Positions 43,190 through 53,200 of a stretch of 64,000 bases of DNA are shown piece by piece (the stretch's first letter is position 1; each line of letters starts with the position of its first letter). A program made the translations under genes and the position numbers. The notes beneath the pieces were generated by a model, which ran no database searches, was not told the origin of the DNA, and saw nothing but the letters and a program-made list of their open reading frames with translations. The DNA is from Sphingomonas sanxanigenens DSM 19645 = NX02. GTDB lineage: Bacteria; Pseudomonadota; Alphaproteobacteria; Sphingomonadales; Sphingomonadaceae. The stretch covers positions 5,346,501 through 5,410,500 of the forward strand of contig NZ_CP006644.1 of assembly GCF_000512205.2 (NCBI RefSeq), read 5' to 3'.

Positions 43190-44784
43190 ACGCCCCTGCC
43201 CCTGCCCCCGGCGCCGCGACCGAGCCCTCGCCGCTCGCCAATCCGGTCTTCCGCGCACTGTGGATCGCCACGGTCGTCTCCAACATCGGCACCTGGATGC
43301 ATGATGTCGGCGCCGGCTGGCTGATGACGTCGTTGTCGCGCGAGCCGTTGATGGTGGCGCTCGTCCAGGCGGCGACCACCTTGCCGATGTTCCTGCTCGC
43401 GCTGCCCGGCGGCGCACTGGCCGACATCGTCGATCGCCGCCGGCTGCTGATCGGCGCGCAGCTTTTCGGTCTTGCCGCCGCGGCCTTGCTTGCGGTGATG
43501 ACGATCGGCGGGCTCACCACGCCGACCGTGCTGCTCGGCTTCACCGCCGCGATCGCGGTGGGTGCCGCGCTCTCCGCCCCCGCCTTCCAGGCGATCGTGC
43601 CCGAACTGGTGCAGGCCTCCGGCCTGCAGCAGGCGGTTGCGCTCAACAGCCTGGGCGTCAACATCGCCCGCGCCATCGGCCCGGCGCTGGGTGGCGTGAT
43701 CATCGCCTTCGCCGGATCGGGCGCGGTGTTCGCGCTCAACGCGGTCTCGGTGCTCGGCGTGATCACGGTGCTGGCGCGCTGGCGGCGGCCGGCATCGACC
43801 TCGAAGCTGCCCGCCGAACATTTCATCGGCGCGATGCGCGCCGGCATGCGCTATGCGCTGCGCGCGCCGGATCTGCAGGTGGTGCTGATCCGCAGCGTCG
43901 GCTTCTTTCTCTTCGCCAGCGGCCTTTGGGCGCTGCTGCCGATCATCGCGCGGCGCGATCTCGGCCTCGGCCCGGCGGGCTATGGCGGGCTGCTGACCTT
44001 CATGGGGCTCGGCGCCATCGCCGGCGCGCTGCTGCTCCCCCGCCTGCGCGGCAGGCTGAACGCCAATCGCATGACCATCGCCGCATCGCTGCTGCTTGCC
44101 CTCGCGATGGCGGCGCTTGCCTTGTCGCACAGCTTCGTGCCCGCCGCCGCGGCGCTCGCCGTCGCCGGCTTCGCCTGGATCGCGATGATGGCGTCGCTCA
44201 ATGGCGGCGCGCAGGCTTCGTCGCCCGGCTGGGTCAAGGCGCGTGCGCTGGCGATCTATCTGCTGGTGTTCCAGGGATCGATGACCGCGGGCTCGACCTT
44301 GTGGGGGGCGCTCGCCGGCCATATCGGCATCGCCGGCACCCTGCTCGCCGCTGCCGCCGGCCTCGCGCTCGCCACGCTGCTGCTCGCCTGGCGCGTGCCC
44401 TTCGGCGCCTCCGCGAAGATCGATCTCACCCCCTCCGGCCACTGGCCGGCCCCGGTCGTCGCCCGCGAGGTCGAGCAGGACAGCGGCCCGGTGCTGGTGA
44501 CGATCGAGTATCGCGTCGACCGCGCGACGATGGCCGATTTCGTCGCGACGATGCAGGCGATGCAGCGGGTGCGCCGTCGCGACGGCGCGATCAGCTGGGG
44601 GCTCTATGAGGATGCGGCCGCGCCCGGCATCGTCGTCGAGAGCTTCACCGTCGAAAGCTGGCTCGAACATCTCCGCCAGCATGACCGGGTGACCGCCGCC
44701 GACCGCGAATTGCAGCAGGCCGCGCGTGCCTTCCACATCGGCGATGCGCCGCCGCACGTCCGGCATTTCGTGAGCCCGCGATGA
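43186..44784 (+). CDS. MFS exporter with C-terminal ABM-like domain
   Basis: A 532-aa transporter of the MFS_3 (transmembrane secretion effector) family, related to enterobactin exporter EntS. Twelve membrane segments occupy about residues 20-405 (starting FRALWIATVVSNIGTWM). The last 120 residues form a soluble ferredoxin-like, antibiotic-monooxygenase-like domain (VTIEYRVDRATMADFVATM). That architecture is normal for this family. It is coupled at both ends by ATGA overlaps, so it likely exports the product or substrate handled by this operon. Confidence 0.88.
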   Translation: MNAPAPAPGAATEPSPLANPVFRALWIATVVSNIGTWMHDVGAGWLMTSLSREPLMVALVQAATTLPMFLLALPGGALADIVDRRRLLIGAQLFGLAAAALLAVMTIGGLTTPTVLLGFTAAIAVGAALSAPAFQAIVPELVQASGLQQAVALNSLGVNIARAIGPALGGVIIAFAGSGAVFALNAVSVLGVITVLARWRRPASTSKLPAEHFIGAMRAGMRYALRAPDLQVVLIRSVGFFLFASGLWALLPIIARRDLGLGPAGYGGLLTFMGLGAIAGALLLPRLRGRLNANRMTIAASLLLALAMAALALSHSFVPAAAALAVAGFAWIAMMASLNGGAQASSPGWVKARALAIYLLVFQGSMTAGSTLWGALAGHIGIAGTLLAAAAGLALATLLLAWRVPFGASAKIDLTPSGHWPAPVVAREVEQDSGPVLVTIEYRVDRATMADFVATMQAMQRVRRRDGAISWGLYEDAAAPGIVVESFTVESWLEHLRQHDRVTAADRELQQAARAFHIGDAPPHVRHFVSPR

Positions 44785-46160
44785 TCCGGCTGGCAGCGCT
44801 CGCCGCGCTGGCGCTGCCTGCCGCCGCCGCCGCCCAGCCGGCCGCGGCGGTCGAGCAGACCAACATGCGCTACAACGAGGACTGGTCGGGCATCACCACT
44901 GCCCCGCGCCGCGACGCCGACTGGTGGAAGGCCGCGAAGCACCGCCCGCTCGACAAGGATGGCACCGTCTATCTGACGACCGGGCTCGAACTGCGCATCC
45001 GCCAGGAAGGCTTCGACGACAACAATTGGGGCGATCCGCCCGCGGCCGACGACGGCTATCTGTGGGTCCGGATGATGCCCCATGCCGACCTCCATGTCGG
45101 GCCGGCGCGCGCGTTCGTTCAGGGCATCGCCGGCTATGCCCGCGGCGTCGGCGCCGGCAAGGGACCGGCGGACGAGACCGGCATCGATCTGCTGCAGGGC
45201 TTCGCCGATGTGCGGCTGCCGCTGGCGGAGAATGCGAGCCTCACGCTGCGCGGCGGCCGCGAACTGGTCGCGCTCGGATCGGAACGGCTGGTCGGGCTGC
45301 GCTATGGTCCCAACATCCCGCAGGCGTTCGACGGCGGCCGCGCGATCCTGAATGTCGGCCCGGTCCGCGTCGATGCCTTCGCGATGCGTCCGGTCGCGGT
45401 GGGGCTGGGCGATTTCGACGATCGCCGTTCACGCACCCGCCGGCTGTCGGGCGTCTACGCGACGACGACGGTCGCCCCCGACATCGGTCTCGATCTCTAC
45501 TGGCTCGGCTATCGCAACGAGACCGCGCGCTTCGCGGAAGGGATGGGGGACGAACGGCGCGACAGCTATGGCATGCGGATGTTCGGCAAGCGCGGCGGGC
45601 TCGCCTGGAACTGGGAAGCCGTGCTCCAGCGCGGCGCTTTCGGCCCGGCGCGTATCCGTGCCTGGACCGTCGCGACCGAGACCGCCTATCGCTTCGCCGA
45701 CGCCCCGCTTTCGCCCCGCATCCGCCTGCGCGCCAACATCGCCAGCGGCGATCGCGATCCCGGCGACGCGACCTTGGGCACGTTCAACGCGCTCTTTCCC
45801 AAGGGCAAATATTTCGGCGAGCTCTCGCCCATCGGCCCCTACAACATCGCCAACCTCCACCCGAGCGTCGACGTCGATCTAGGCCGCGGCTTCACGCTCG
45901 ATCTCGCCGGCATTGCCTATTGGCGCGCCAGCCGACGCGACGGCGTCTACAACGTCCCCGGCCAGCTCATCCGTGCGCCCGGCGATGCGCGGTCGCGCTT
46001 CATCGGCGCGCAGGCGGAAGCCCTGATCGGTTGGCAGGCGAGCGAGATCCTGTCGTTCGGCGTCTCGCTGTCGCTGTTCAGGCCGGGCGACTTCATCCGC
46101 GAGACCGGGCCGGCGCGGTCGATCCACATGATCGGATCAGAAGCGATGCTGCGCTTCTGA
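44781..46160 (+). CDS. AlgE-like (alginate export family) outer-membrane porin
   Basis: A 459-aa outer-membrane beta-barrel. The signal peptide is MIRLAALAALALPAAAAAQP. Alternating Arg/Tyr-containing strands, for instance LTTGLELRIRQEGFDD and RLSGVYATTTVAPD, and the terminal Phe (EAMLRF) fit a barrel inserted by BAM. Family members move anionic or organic substrates; alginate itself is unlikely as no alginate genes are seen. It is the last gene of the operon and overlaps the MFS gene by ATGA. Confidence 0.87.
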   Translation: MIRLAALAALALPAAAAAQPAAAVEQTNMRYNEDWSGITTAPRRDADWWKAAKHRPLDKDGTVYLTTGLELRIRQEGFDDNNWGDPPAADDGYLWVRMMPHADLHVGPARAFVQGIAGYARGVGAGKGPADETGIDLLQGFADVRLPLAENASLTLRGGRELVALGSERLVGLRYGPNIPQAFDGGRAILNVGPVRVDAFAMRPVAVGLGDFDDRRSRTRRLSGVYATTTVAPDIGLDLYWLGYRNETARFAEGMGDERRDSYGMRMFGKRGGLAWNWEAVLQRGAFGPARIRAWTVATETAYRFADAPLSPRIRLRANIASGDRDPGDATLGTFNALFPKGKYFGELSPIGPYNIANLHPSVDVDLGRGFTLDLAGIAYWRASRRDGVYNVPGQLIRAPGDARSRFIGAQAEALIGWQASEILSFGVSLSLFRPGDFIRETGPARSIHMIGSEAMLRF

Positions 46161-46174
46161 CGCGCGCGACCGGG

Positions 46175-46903
46175 TCAGGACGAGGGCGGCGCGCAGCCCG
46201 GATCATAGACCTGCCCCGCCACCGAACCGCCGGCATAGATATTGGCGTTGATCGACGCACCGATGCCGGCGCCGCCGACGCTCACCTTGGTGCGGTCCTC
46301 GGCGGGAGCATGCATGTTGGAACCGACCATTTCATGCTCGACGCGGCCCGAGACGGTGTTCGCCTGGCCGTTGACCGACAGGCCGATGCCCGCGCTCACG
46401 CCGGGATCGGTCGCGCTGCGCGTCGCCGAATGCTGAATGCCATGATCGACGCGTGCCGCCGCGCCGATGCCGACGCCCACCTCCATGCCGACGTCGAAGC
46501 TCAACGTGCCGGTGGGCGGATCATAGGAGACGCCGAAATTGGCGCCGCCGCCGATACCGCTATAGGCGCTGGCGCCGAAGCCGATGCTGAGCGTCGGCAT
46601 GTCGCACACGAAGCTCTGCGCCGCCGGCGCGGGCGCGACCTCGGCGACCTCGATCGAAGGCTGCGCGGCGAGCGCCTCAAGCGCCGTGGGCGTGGCCGCG
46701 AAGGCTTCCATCGTCGTGGGCGAGGCAGCGAGCGCCTCCATCGTCGAGGGGGCATTGGGCGAAGTGGCGCTGGTGCTGCCGATGCCGGTCGACTGGCTGT
46801 CGACCTGGCTGCCTACACCCGCGCCGCCCATTCCTGCGCCGCCCAGCCCTGCGCCGCCATCCGCGCCGCCTGACGAACCCGCTCCGCCGACACCGTCAAC
46901 CAT
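46175..46903 (-). CDS. Unrecognised Gly/Ala-rich protein with decapeptide repeats
   Basis: A 242-aa protein starting MVDGVGGAGSSGGADG, with an excellent AAGGAGGT binding site 5 nt upstream. No signal peptide is seen. It has three parts: a Gly-rich start (1-32), four tandem decapeptides of type APSTMEALAA (51-90), and a Gly-alternating, beta-prone region (101-230: SIGFGASAYSGIGGGANFG, GMEVGVGIGAA). There are two Cys (100, 237). I do not recognise a family. It is convergent with the porin and downstream of a LysR gene. Confidence 0.72.
   Translation of the reverse strand: MVDGVGGAGSSGGADGGAGLGGAGMGGAGVGSQVDSQSTGIGSTSATSPNAPSTMEALAASPTTMEAFAATPTALEALAAQPSIEVAEVAPAPAAQSFVCDMPTLSIGFGASAYSGIGGGANFGVSYDPPTGTLSFDVGMEVGVGIGAAARVDHGIQHSATRSATDPGVSAGIGLSVNGQANTVSGRVEHEMVGSNMHAPAEDRTKVSVGGAGIGASINANIYAGGSVAGQVYDPGCAPPSS
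46634..46753 (-). repeat. Four 30-nt in-frame repeats
   Basis: Codons 51-90 of the Gly-rich protein: APSTMEALAA, SPTTMEAFAA, TPTALEALAA and the degenerate QPSIEVAEVA. The period is exactly 10 residues. The first three units are conserved at P-(S/T)-T/A-x-E-A-(L/F)-A-A. Confidence 0.88.
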
Positions 46904-47051
46904 CGCAACCTCCTTCGTCGTTCGGGTGGCCCAGCATAGGCTGCCCGCGCGCGGAGGCACTAAGCGGATCGATTATACCGAGCCTGCGCGGCGCCTGAGC
47001 GAAGCCCTCTCCCGATCGGTCGCAGACCGAGCGGGACGGTATGAGGTGCGG

Positions 47052-47981
47052 TCAGATATCCCCGATCCCCTCTTCCTCGACATCGTTCGCGCCCAGCGCG
47101 ACGAGCTGATCGAGCAGCCACGACGCCGCTGGCCCCGGCGGCACATCCCGCCGCCACACGCCCGCGAAGCGATAGGTGCCGCCCAGATGGTCGGGCATGT
47201 GCAGTCGCACCAGCGTGCCGGCGACAAGATCCGCCTCGATCAGCGGCAGCGGCATATTGCCCCAGCCGATGCCCTCGCGCAGCAGCGCGTGCTTGGATCC
47301 GAGATCGGCCAGCCGCCATGTCCTGGGGCTCATCACCGCGAAGTCCCGGCCTTCGGTGAACCGCGATCGGTCGCTGAGCACGAGCTGCACATAATCGCGC
47401 CCCGCCCCCGGCGGGATGCGCGGCATGCGACCGAGCGGATGATCGGGCGCTGCCACCGGCACCATCAGCACCGATCCCGCCGCGACGCATTCCACGCCCT
47501 CGACGCCTGCGGCCAGCGGGCCGGACAGCCCGATCACCGCCTGCCGATCGAGCACCATCGCGGTGACCGCGCCCAGCGCCTCGACATGCAGCTTGAGCGA
47601 AACGGTGGGGAACTCGGCGGCGAAGGCGCGCAGCACCCGGCCCAGCCGCTCAGCCGGCATCATCACGTCGACGGCAAGGTCGATCTCAGCCTCCAGTCCG
47701 TCGAGCAGCCCCTTAACCTTGGCGCGCAGCCCGTCGATGCCCTGGCTCACTGCGCGCGCCTCCGCCAGCACGGCGCGGCCGGCGACGGTCAGCTTGGGCT
47801 TGCGGGTGCCTTCGCGCTCGAACAGCACCAGCCCGAGCTGCGTTTCCAGATTGGCGATGCCGTAGCTGATCACCGATACTGCGCGATTCAACCGCCGCCC
47901 CGCCGCTGCGAAGCTGCCCGTATCGACCACCGCCAGGAAGATGCGGAGCTGGTCGAAGGTCGGCGTTCCGGGGTTGCTCAC
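47052..47981 (-). CDS. LysR-type transcriptional regulator 2
   Basis: A 309-aa regulator with an N-terminal HTH (IFLAVVDTGSFAAAGRRLNR, then ISYGIANLETQLGLVLFER) and a LysR effector domain. It differs clearly from the LysR at 18090-19010. It is divergent from the second pirin gene across 123 nt, mirroring the first LysR-pirin pair. An imperfect inverted repeat (GCGATTTTATCGCC ... GGTCGCAATCGC, about 48007-48043) in that space may be its operator. Confidence 0.92.
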   Translation of the reverse strand: MSNPGTPTFDQLRIFLAVVDTGSFAAAGRRLNRAVSVISYGIANLETQLGLVLFEREGTRKPKLTVAGRAVLAEARAVSQGIDGLRAKVKGLLDGLEAEIDLAVDVMMPAERLGRVLRAFAAEFPTVSLKLHVEALGAVTAMVLDRQAVIGLSGPLAAGVEGVECVAAGSVLMVPVAAPDHPLGRMPRIPPGAGRDYVQLVLSDRSRFTEGRDFAVMSPRTWRLADLGSKHALLREGIGWGNMPLPLIEADLVAGTLVRLHMPDHLGGTYRFAGVWRRDVPPGPAASWLLDQLVALGANDVEEEGIGDI

Positions 47982-48104
47982 TTTTCAGGTTCCTCGAACG
48001 AAGGCAGCGATTTTATCGCCCTGATCCTGAAAGGTCGCAATCGCTAAATCGGGTCCAACGCAATTCCGGGTGGCGCCGACGCCGCCCCAAGCTGGAGACC
48101 GACG

Positions 48105-48803
48105 ATGATCGAACTGCGCCCCTTCGCGAGCCTCGGCGGCGAGAATCATGGCTGGCTGGACGCCAAGCATCATTTCTCCTTCGCCGGCTATCATGATCCC
48201 GCCCGCATGCACTGGGGCAACCTGCGCGTGTGGAACGACGATACCATCGCGCCGAAGACCGGCTTCCCGCCGCATCCGCATCGCGACATGGAAATCATCA
48301 CCTATGTCCGTGAGGGTGCGATCACCCATCAGGACAATCTGGGCAACAAGGGCCGCACCGTCGCCGGCGACGTCCAGGTGATGTCCGCGGGCACCGGCAT
48401 CCGCCACTCGGAATATAATCTGGAGGATGAGACGACCCGGATCTTCCAGATCTGGATCCTGCCGACCCGCGCCGGCGATCAGCCCTCGTGGGGCACCAAG
48501 CCCTTCCCCAGGGGGGAGCGCTCGGGCAGCTTCGTCACGCTCGCCTCGGGGTACGAGAACGACAATGACGCGCTGCCGATCCGCACCGATGCCCGGGTGG
48601 TGGGCGCGACGTTGAAGGCGGGCGAAACCGCCGAATATCCGATCGGCAAGGACCGCAAGGCCTATCTGGTGCCTGCCACCGGCGCGGTGCGCATCGGCGA
48701 CGTCACCGTGAACGCCCGCGACGGCGCCGCGATCAGCCAGCTCGAGACGATCGCGATCACCGCGATCGAGGACAGCGAGATCGTGCTGGTCGACGCGGCC
48801 TGA
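48105..48803 (+). CDS. Pirin family protein, paralogue 2
   Basis: A 232-aa bicupin that aligns end to end, without gaps, with the pirin at 17275-17973. The metal ligands are kept (GFPPHPHRDMEIITYV, GIRHSEYN). Differences lie mainly in the C-terminal cupin. Possible quercetinase or redox-regulatory role, as for the family. It is controlled, by position, by the divergent LysR 2. A strong hairpin follows its stop. Confidence 0.92.
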   Translation: MIELRPFASLGGENHGWLDAKHHFSFAGYHDPARMHWGNLRVWNDDTIAPKTGFPPHPHRDMEIITYVREGAITHQDNLGNKGRTVAGDVQVMSAGTGIRHSEYNLEDETTRIFQIWILPTRAGDQPSWGTKPFPRGERSGSFVTLASGYENDNDALPIRTDARVVGATLKAGETAEYPIGKDRKAYLVPATGAVRIGDVTVNARDGAAISQLETIAITAIEDSEIVLVDAA

Positions 48804-48814
48804 CCATGTCGAGG

Positions 48815-48840
48815 ATGGGGCGGGCATCGGCCCGCCCCAT
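48815..48840. terminator. Bidirectional hairpin between pirin 2 and the RND operon
   Basis: ATGGGGCGGGC (48815-48825) and GCCCGCCCCAT (48830-48840) form a perfect 11-bp stem with an ATCG loop. It lies in the 57-nt space between convergent genes, 12 nt after the pirin stop. Flanking U tracts are weak. Confidence 0.7.
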
Positions 48841-48860
48841 TCCTGTCTCCGTGTGGGCGG

Positions 48861-50258
48861 CTACTCCTGCCCGCCCAGCGCCCGGTAGCACGCGATCGCC
48901 GCCAGCGCCGCTTCCCCCTGCGCGAGCGCCATCCGGTCCCGCGCCGCCAGCAAGGTCCGCTCTGCGTCGATCAATTCGAACAGGCTGATCTCGCCCACGT
49001 TCCACGCGCTGTCGGTCATCGCCCGCGCCTTGCCGGCGGCGTCGGTCTCGCGGGTGCGCACAGCGACTTCGGTGCGGCGTGCGCCGAGCGTGGCATAGCC
49101 ATTCTCCACCTCCTCCGCGGCGCGCAGCACCGCCTGGCGATAGGCGGCCAGCGCCTCGCGTTCGCGGCCTTCCGCGGCGTCGCGCTCGGCGTCGAGACGC
49201 TTGAAGTCGAACAGCCGCCAGCGCAGCCCGACCGCACCCTGGATCACATTGGCATCGCCGGTCAGCAGCCGCCCCGCGGTCTGCGCCTGGAAACCGAGCA
49301 GGCCGGACAGCGAGAGGCGCGGATAATATTCGGCAAGCGCGACGCCGACGCGGGCATGCGATGCCGCGAGCCGGCGTTCGGCCGCGACCAGATCGGGGCG
49401 GCGGCGCAGCAGGTCTCCGGGGCTGCCGGCGCCGGGCAGGGGGGCGGAAGGAATCGCCGCCTCGGCGTCCAGCCCCATCCGGTCGGCTTGCGGCGCGCGC
49501 CCGGCGAGCACCGCCAGCCGGTTGAGCTGCGCCTCGATGCCCGCGCCGATCGGCAGGAGATCGGCCTCGGCGCCGGCGGCGTTGGCGCGCGCCTGCTCCA
49601 CCGCGCGCGCGGCCGCTTCGCCCAGCCGGTGGCGCTGTTCGGTCAGGCTCAGGATGCGCTGCGCCGAATCGCGCTGGCCGCGCGCGATGGCGCGGCGCTG
49701 CTGCAGCACGCGCAGCCGCACATAGGCGTCGGCGACCTCGGCGGCGACCGTCACGCGCATCTGCGCCCCCATCGCCTCGGCTGCCTGCGCCTCCGCGCCG
49801 GCCGCCTCGCGCCCGCGGCGGAGCCCGCCGGCCAGGTCGAGCTCCCAGCTCGCGCCCGTGGTGAGCTGGTACTGGTTCACCGTGCGGGGAAAGTCCGGCA
49901 CATATTGCGAGACGCGGCCGAGGCCGGTCTCGATCGACTGCCGGACGCGCGCGGCCTGCCCGTCGACCGTGCCGGATGGCAGCAGCGCCGCGCCTGCCGC
50001 GGCGGCCGCCGCGCGCGACTGGTCGACGCGGGCCAGCGCCTGCTCGATGTCCAGATTCTCGGTGAGCGCGGTCGCGATCAGCCGGTCGAGCACCGGATCG
50101 CCGAACGCCCGCCACCAGGGGCCGATCGTGATGGCACCGGCCTCGGGCGCCGCGCGCCAGGCCGGGGCGACCGGCGTCGTCGGCGGGCGATAGGCGGTGC
50201 TGGCGGCGCAGCCCGCGGCCAGCAGCGCCATCGCCGGGGCCAGCCATGCGCGGATCAT
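48861..50258 (-). CDS. RND efflux outer-membrane factor, NodT family lipoprotein
   Basis: A 465-aa TolC-like outer-membrane channel. The lipobox is LAAGC, after MIRAWLAPAMAL. It carries the two OEP repeats; SWELDLAGGLRRG and RPDLVAAERRLAASHARVG are characteristic. It forms the exit duct of the tripartite pump. ATG 50258 overlaps the pump stop by ATGA. It is the last gene of the adaptor-pump-channel operon. Confidence 0.92.
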   Translation of the reverse strand: MIRAWLAPAMALLAAGCAASTAYRPPTTPVAPAWRAAPEAGAITIGPWWRAFGDPVLDRLIATALTENLDIEQALARVDQSRAAAAAAGAALLPSGTVDGQAARVRQSIETGLGRVSQYVPDFPRTVNQYQLTTGASWELDLAGGLRRGREAAGAEAQAAEAMGAQMRVTVAAEVADAYVRLRVLQQRRAIARGQRDSAQRILSLTEQRHRLGEAAARAVEQARANAAGAEADLLPIGAGIEAQLNRLAVLAGRAPQADRMGLDAEAAIPSAPLPGAGSPGDLLRRRPDLVAAERRLAASHARVGVALAEYYPRLSLSGLLGFQAQTAGRLLTGDANVIQGAVGLRWRLFDFKRLDAERDAAEGREREALAAYRQAVLRAAEEVENGYATLGARRTEVAVRTRETDAAGKARAMTDSAWNVGEISLFELIDAERTLLAARDRMALAQGEAALAAIACYRALGGQE

Positions 50259-53200
50259 GCCGGTTTCCTTTCGTCGCCACCGGCGAGCAGCAGATACATG
50301 ACCGGCGTGGCGATGCGCGACAGCAGGGGGGAAGAAACCAGCCCGCCCATGATCGCGATCGCCATCGGCGAATAGAGCCCCGAATGTTCGACCGCGAGCG
50401 GCAGCAGCCCGCCGATCGCGGTGACCGAGGTGAGCAGCACCGGCAGGAAGCGCGCCTCGCCCGCGCGCTCGATCGCCTCGCGCATGCCGACGCCTTCGGC
50501 GCGAAGCTGTTCGGTGAAATCGACCAGCAGGATGGAATTCTTGATCTCGATGCCGATCAGCGCGACCAGCCCGATCGTGGCGGTGAACGACAGCGAATGG
50601 CCGGTCAGCCACAGCGCCACCACCGCGCCGAACAGGCCGAGCGGGATGATGCCGGCGACCACCGCGGCGGTGCGGAAGCGGCCGAACTCCAGCACCAGCA
50701 CCGCGAGGATGCCCAGCACCGCGACGAGGATCGCGGCACCCAGGCCCGCGAAGCTGTTCGCCCGCGCCTCCGCCTCGCCCCCTATCATCAGGCGATAGCC
50801 CGGCGGCAGCGACACCTGCGCCTCGATCCGCCGCAGCGCCTCGTCATTGACCTCGGCGGTCAGGAAGCCATGCGCGACATAGGCGGTGACGGTAACGGTG
50901 CGGGCCCGGTCGAACCGGTCGATCTGCGCGGGGCCGGATACCGGCTGCGGATCGGCGATCGCGGAGAAGGGCACGGCGGCGCCATCCAGCGTCGGTGCAT
51001 AGATCTCCTTGAGCGCGTCGATCTCGTTGCGGTCGCCCATCGGCAGCCGCACGCGCACCGGATAATCGTCGCCATCGGCGTCGCGCAGCCGGCCGACCTC
51101 CTCGCCGGACAACGCCAGCCGCGCGGTCTGGCGCAGCGCGCCGGCAGGCACGCCGAGCGCCGCGGCCTTGGTCTCGTCGAGTCCCAGCGCCAGGTCGGTG
51201 CGGTCGAGCCGCAGCGGATTGCCGATGTCGCGGACGCCCGGCGTGGCTTCCAGCATGCGTTCGACGCGCTGGGACAGGCGCTTGAGCTGGCCCAGATCCT
51301 CGCCCGCGACGCGGATCACGATCGGCGCCTCGATCATGGGCCCCTGCTGGAAGTCGAGCACGCTGATCCGCGCGCCGGGATAGCGCGCGAAATCGGCGCG
51401 CAACGCATCGAGCAACGCCTCGCTCCTGCCGGGATGCCAGCCCTTCAGCCCCACCGCGATCTCGGCATAGGCCGGGGCGGGATCGTGCTGCGCGATATTG
51501 TAATAGATCTGCGGGTTGCCGCGGCCGAGATTGGATGCGGTCCAGGCGATGTCGGCCTCGCGCGCCAGCCGTCGCTCGGCGAAGTCCAGCGCGGCCTCGG
51601 TGCGGCGCAGCGCGGTGCCCTCGGGCACCTCGATCCGCACCAGGAATTGCGGAATCTCGGCCGGGGGGAACAGGCTGCTGCCGATCACCCCCAGCAGCGG
51701 GATCGCCAGCAGGCACAGGCCCAGGATCAGCGCCAGCGCCGTCCATGGCCGTTCGAGCCCGCGGTGCAGCACCGGCCGGTAGAAGCGATGGATGCCGCCA
51801 TTCACCGCCCGCAGCATGCGGTTGCCCTCGGGGTGCTCATGCCTGCCGAGTAGCCGGCTCGCGACGAAGGGGGTCACCGTCATCGCGATGAGGAAGGAAG
51901 CGCCGACGGTGACGACGACCGTCACCGGCAGCGAACGGATGAAGGTGCCCGATCCTTCCGGGAGCGCGAGCAGCGGCAGGAAGGCGAGCATCAGGCAGCC
52001 GGTGCAGCCGATCACCGCCATCGCGATCTGGCCGGTGCCGTTGATCGCCGCGGTGCGCCGATCCTCGCCCTCGCGCAGCCGCCGCGCGATATTCTCGGTG
52101 ACGACGATCGAATCGTCGACCAGGAGCCCCAGCGACAGCACGAAGCCGGCGATGGAAAGCTGGTTCAGCCCGAATCCGAGCAGCTGGATGCCGGCAAGTC
52201 CCATCAGCAGCGAGAGCGGAATCGAAACGATGACGACGCCCGCGGCGCGCAGCCCCAGCGGCAGCAGGGTGATCAGCACGATCGTCAGCGCCAGCAGGAA
52301 GTCGCGCGTCAGCCGGTTGAGCCGCAGGCTGACATTGTCGGACTGGAAGAAGGCGCGCTCCAGCGTCACGCCGCCCGGCAGCCTCTGCTCGAACGCGTCG
52401 AGCGTGCGGCGGATATCGGTGGTGATCGTGCCGACATCCCCGCCATTCTTCTGCGTCGCGGTCACCAGCAGCGCGCGCTTGCCGTTGAAGCGGGTCAGAT
52501 GCTCCGGCTCCACCGTTTCCCAGCCGACCGTGGCGATGTCGCGCACGTGGATCACCGACCCGGTGCGGCTGGCGACGGGCACTGCGCCGACCGAGGCGAG
52601 ATCGGGAAAGGCGCCGCCCAGCCGCACGCTGAAGCGCCGTGCCCCGGCGTGGACCGCGCCGATCGGGCGCTCGTCGGCCGCGCGGTTGAGCGCCGCCGCC
52701 ACCTCGCTCACCGGCAGGCGCAGTTCGGCCAGGCGGGCGAGATTGACCGCGACGCGCACCTCGGATGCCGGCGCGCCCCAATAGCGCGCCTCGCGCACGC
52801 CGGGCACGCGCTGCAGCTCGTCGCGCAGATCGTCCGCCACCTTCTCCAGCCGCCGCATCGGCAGCTGTTCGGCGACCAGGGCGAGCTCGACGATCGAGAC
52901 CTCGATCGTGCGCGCGCGATTCACGTCGAGCCGGGTCAGCGCGTCGGGCAATCTCGGGCGGAGCGCGTTCACCTCGCGCACGACCTCGTCATATTTGCGC
53001 TCGGGATCCTCGCTCCACTGGAACTCGACGCGCAGCGAGGCGGACCCGTCGATGCTGGTGGACCGGATCTCCTTCACCTCGTCGAGCGCGTCGATCGCAT
53101 CCTCGATCGGCCGGACGACGAGCTGTTCCATCTCCAGTGCCGTCGCGCCGGGCATTGCCGTGTGGATCAGGATGATCGGCGAAGGGAATTGCGGATCCTC

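Noticed and set aside
43186-44784. MFS transporter fused to an antibiotic-monooxygenase-like domain as a novel fusion
   Set aside because: This architecture is the normal form of the MFS_3 family, so it is not evidence of a new system.
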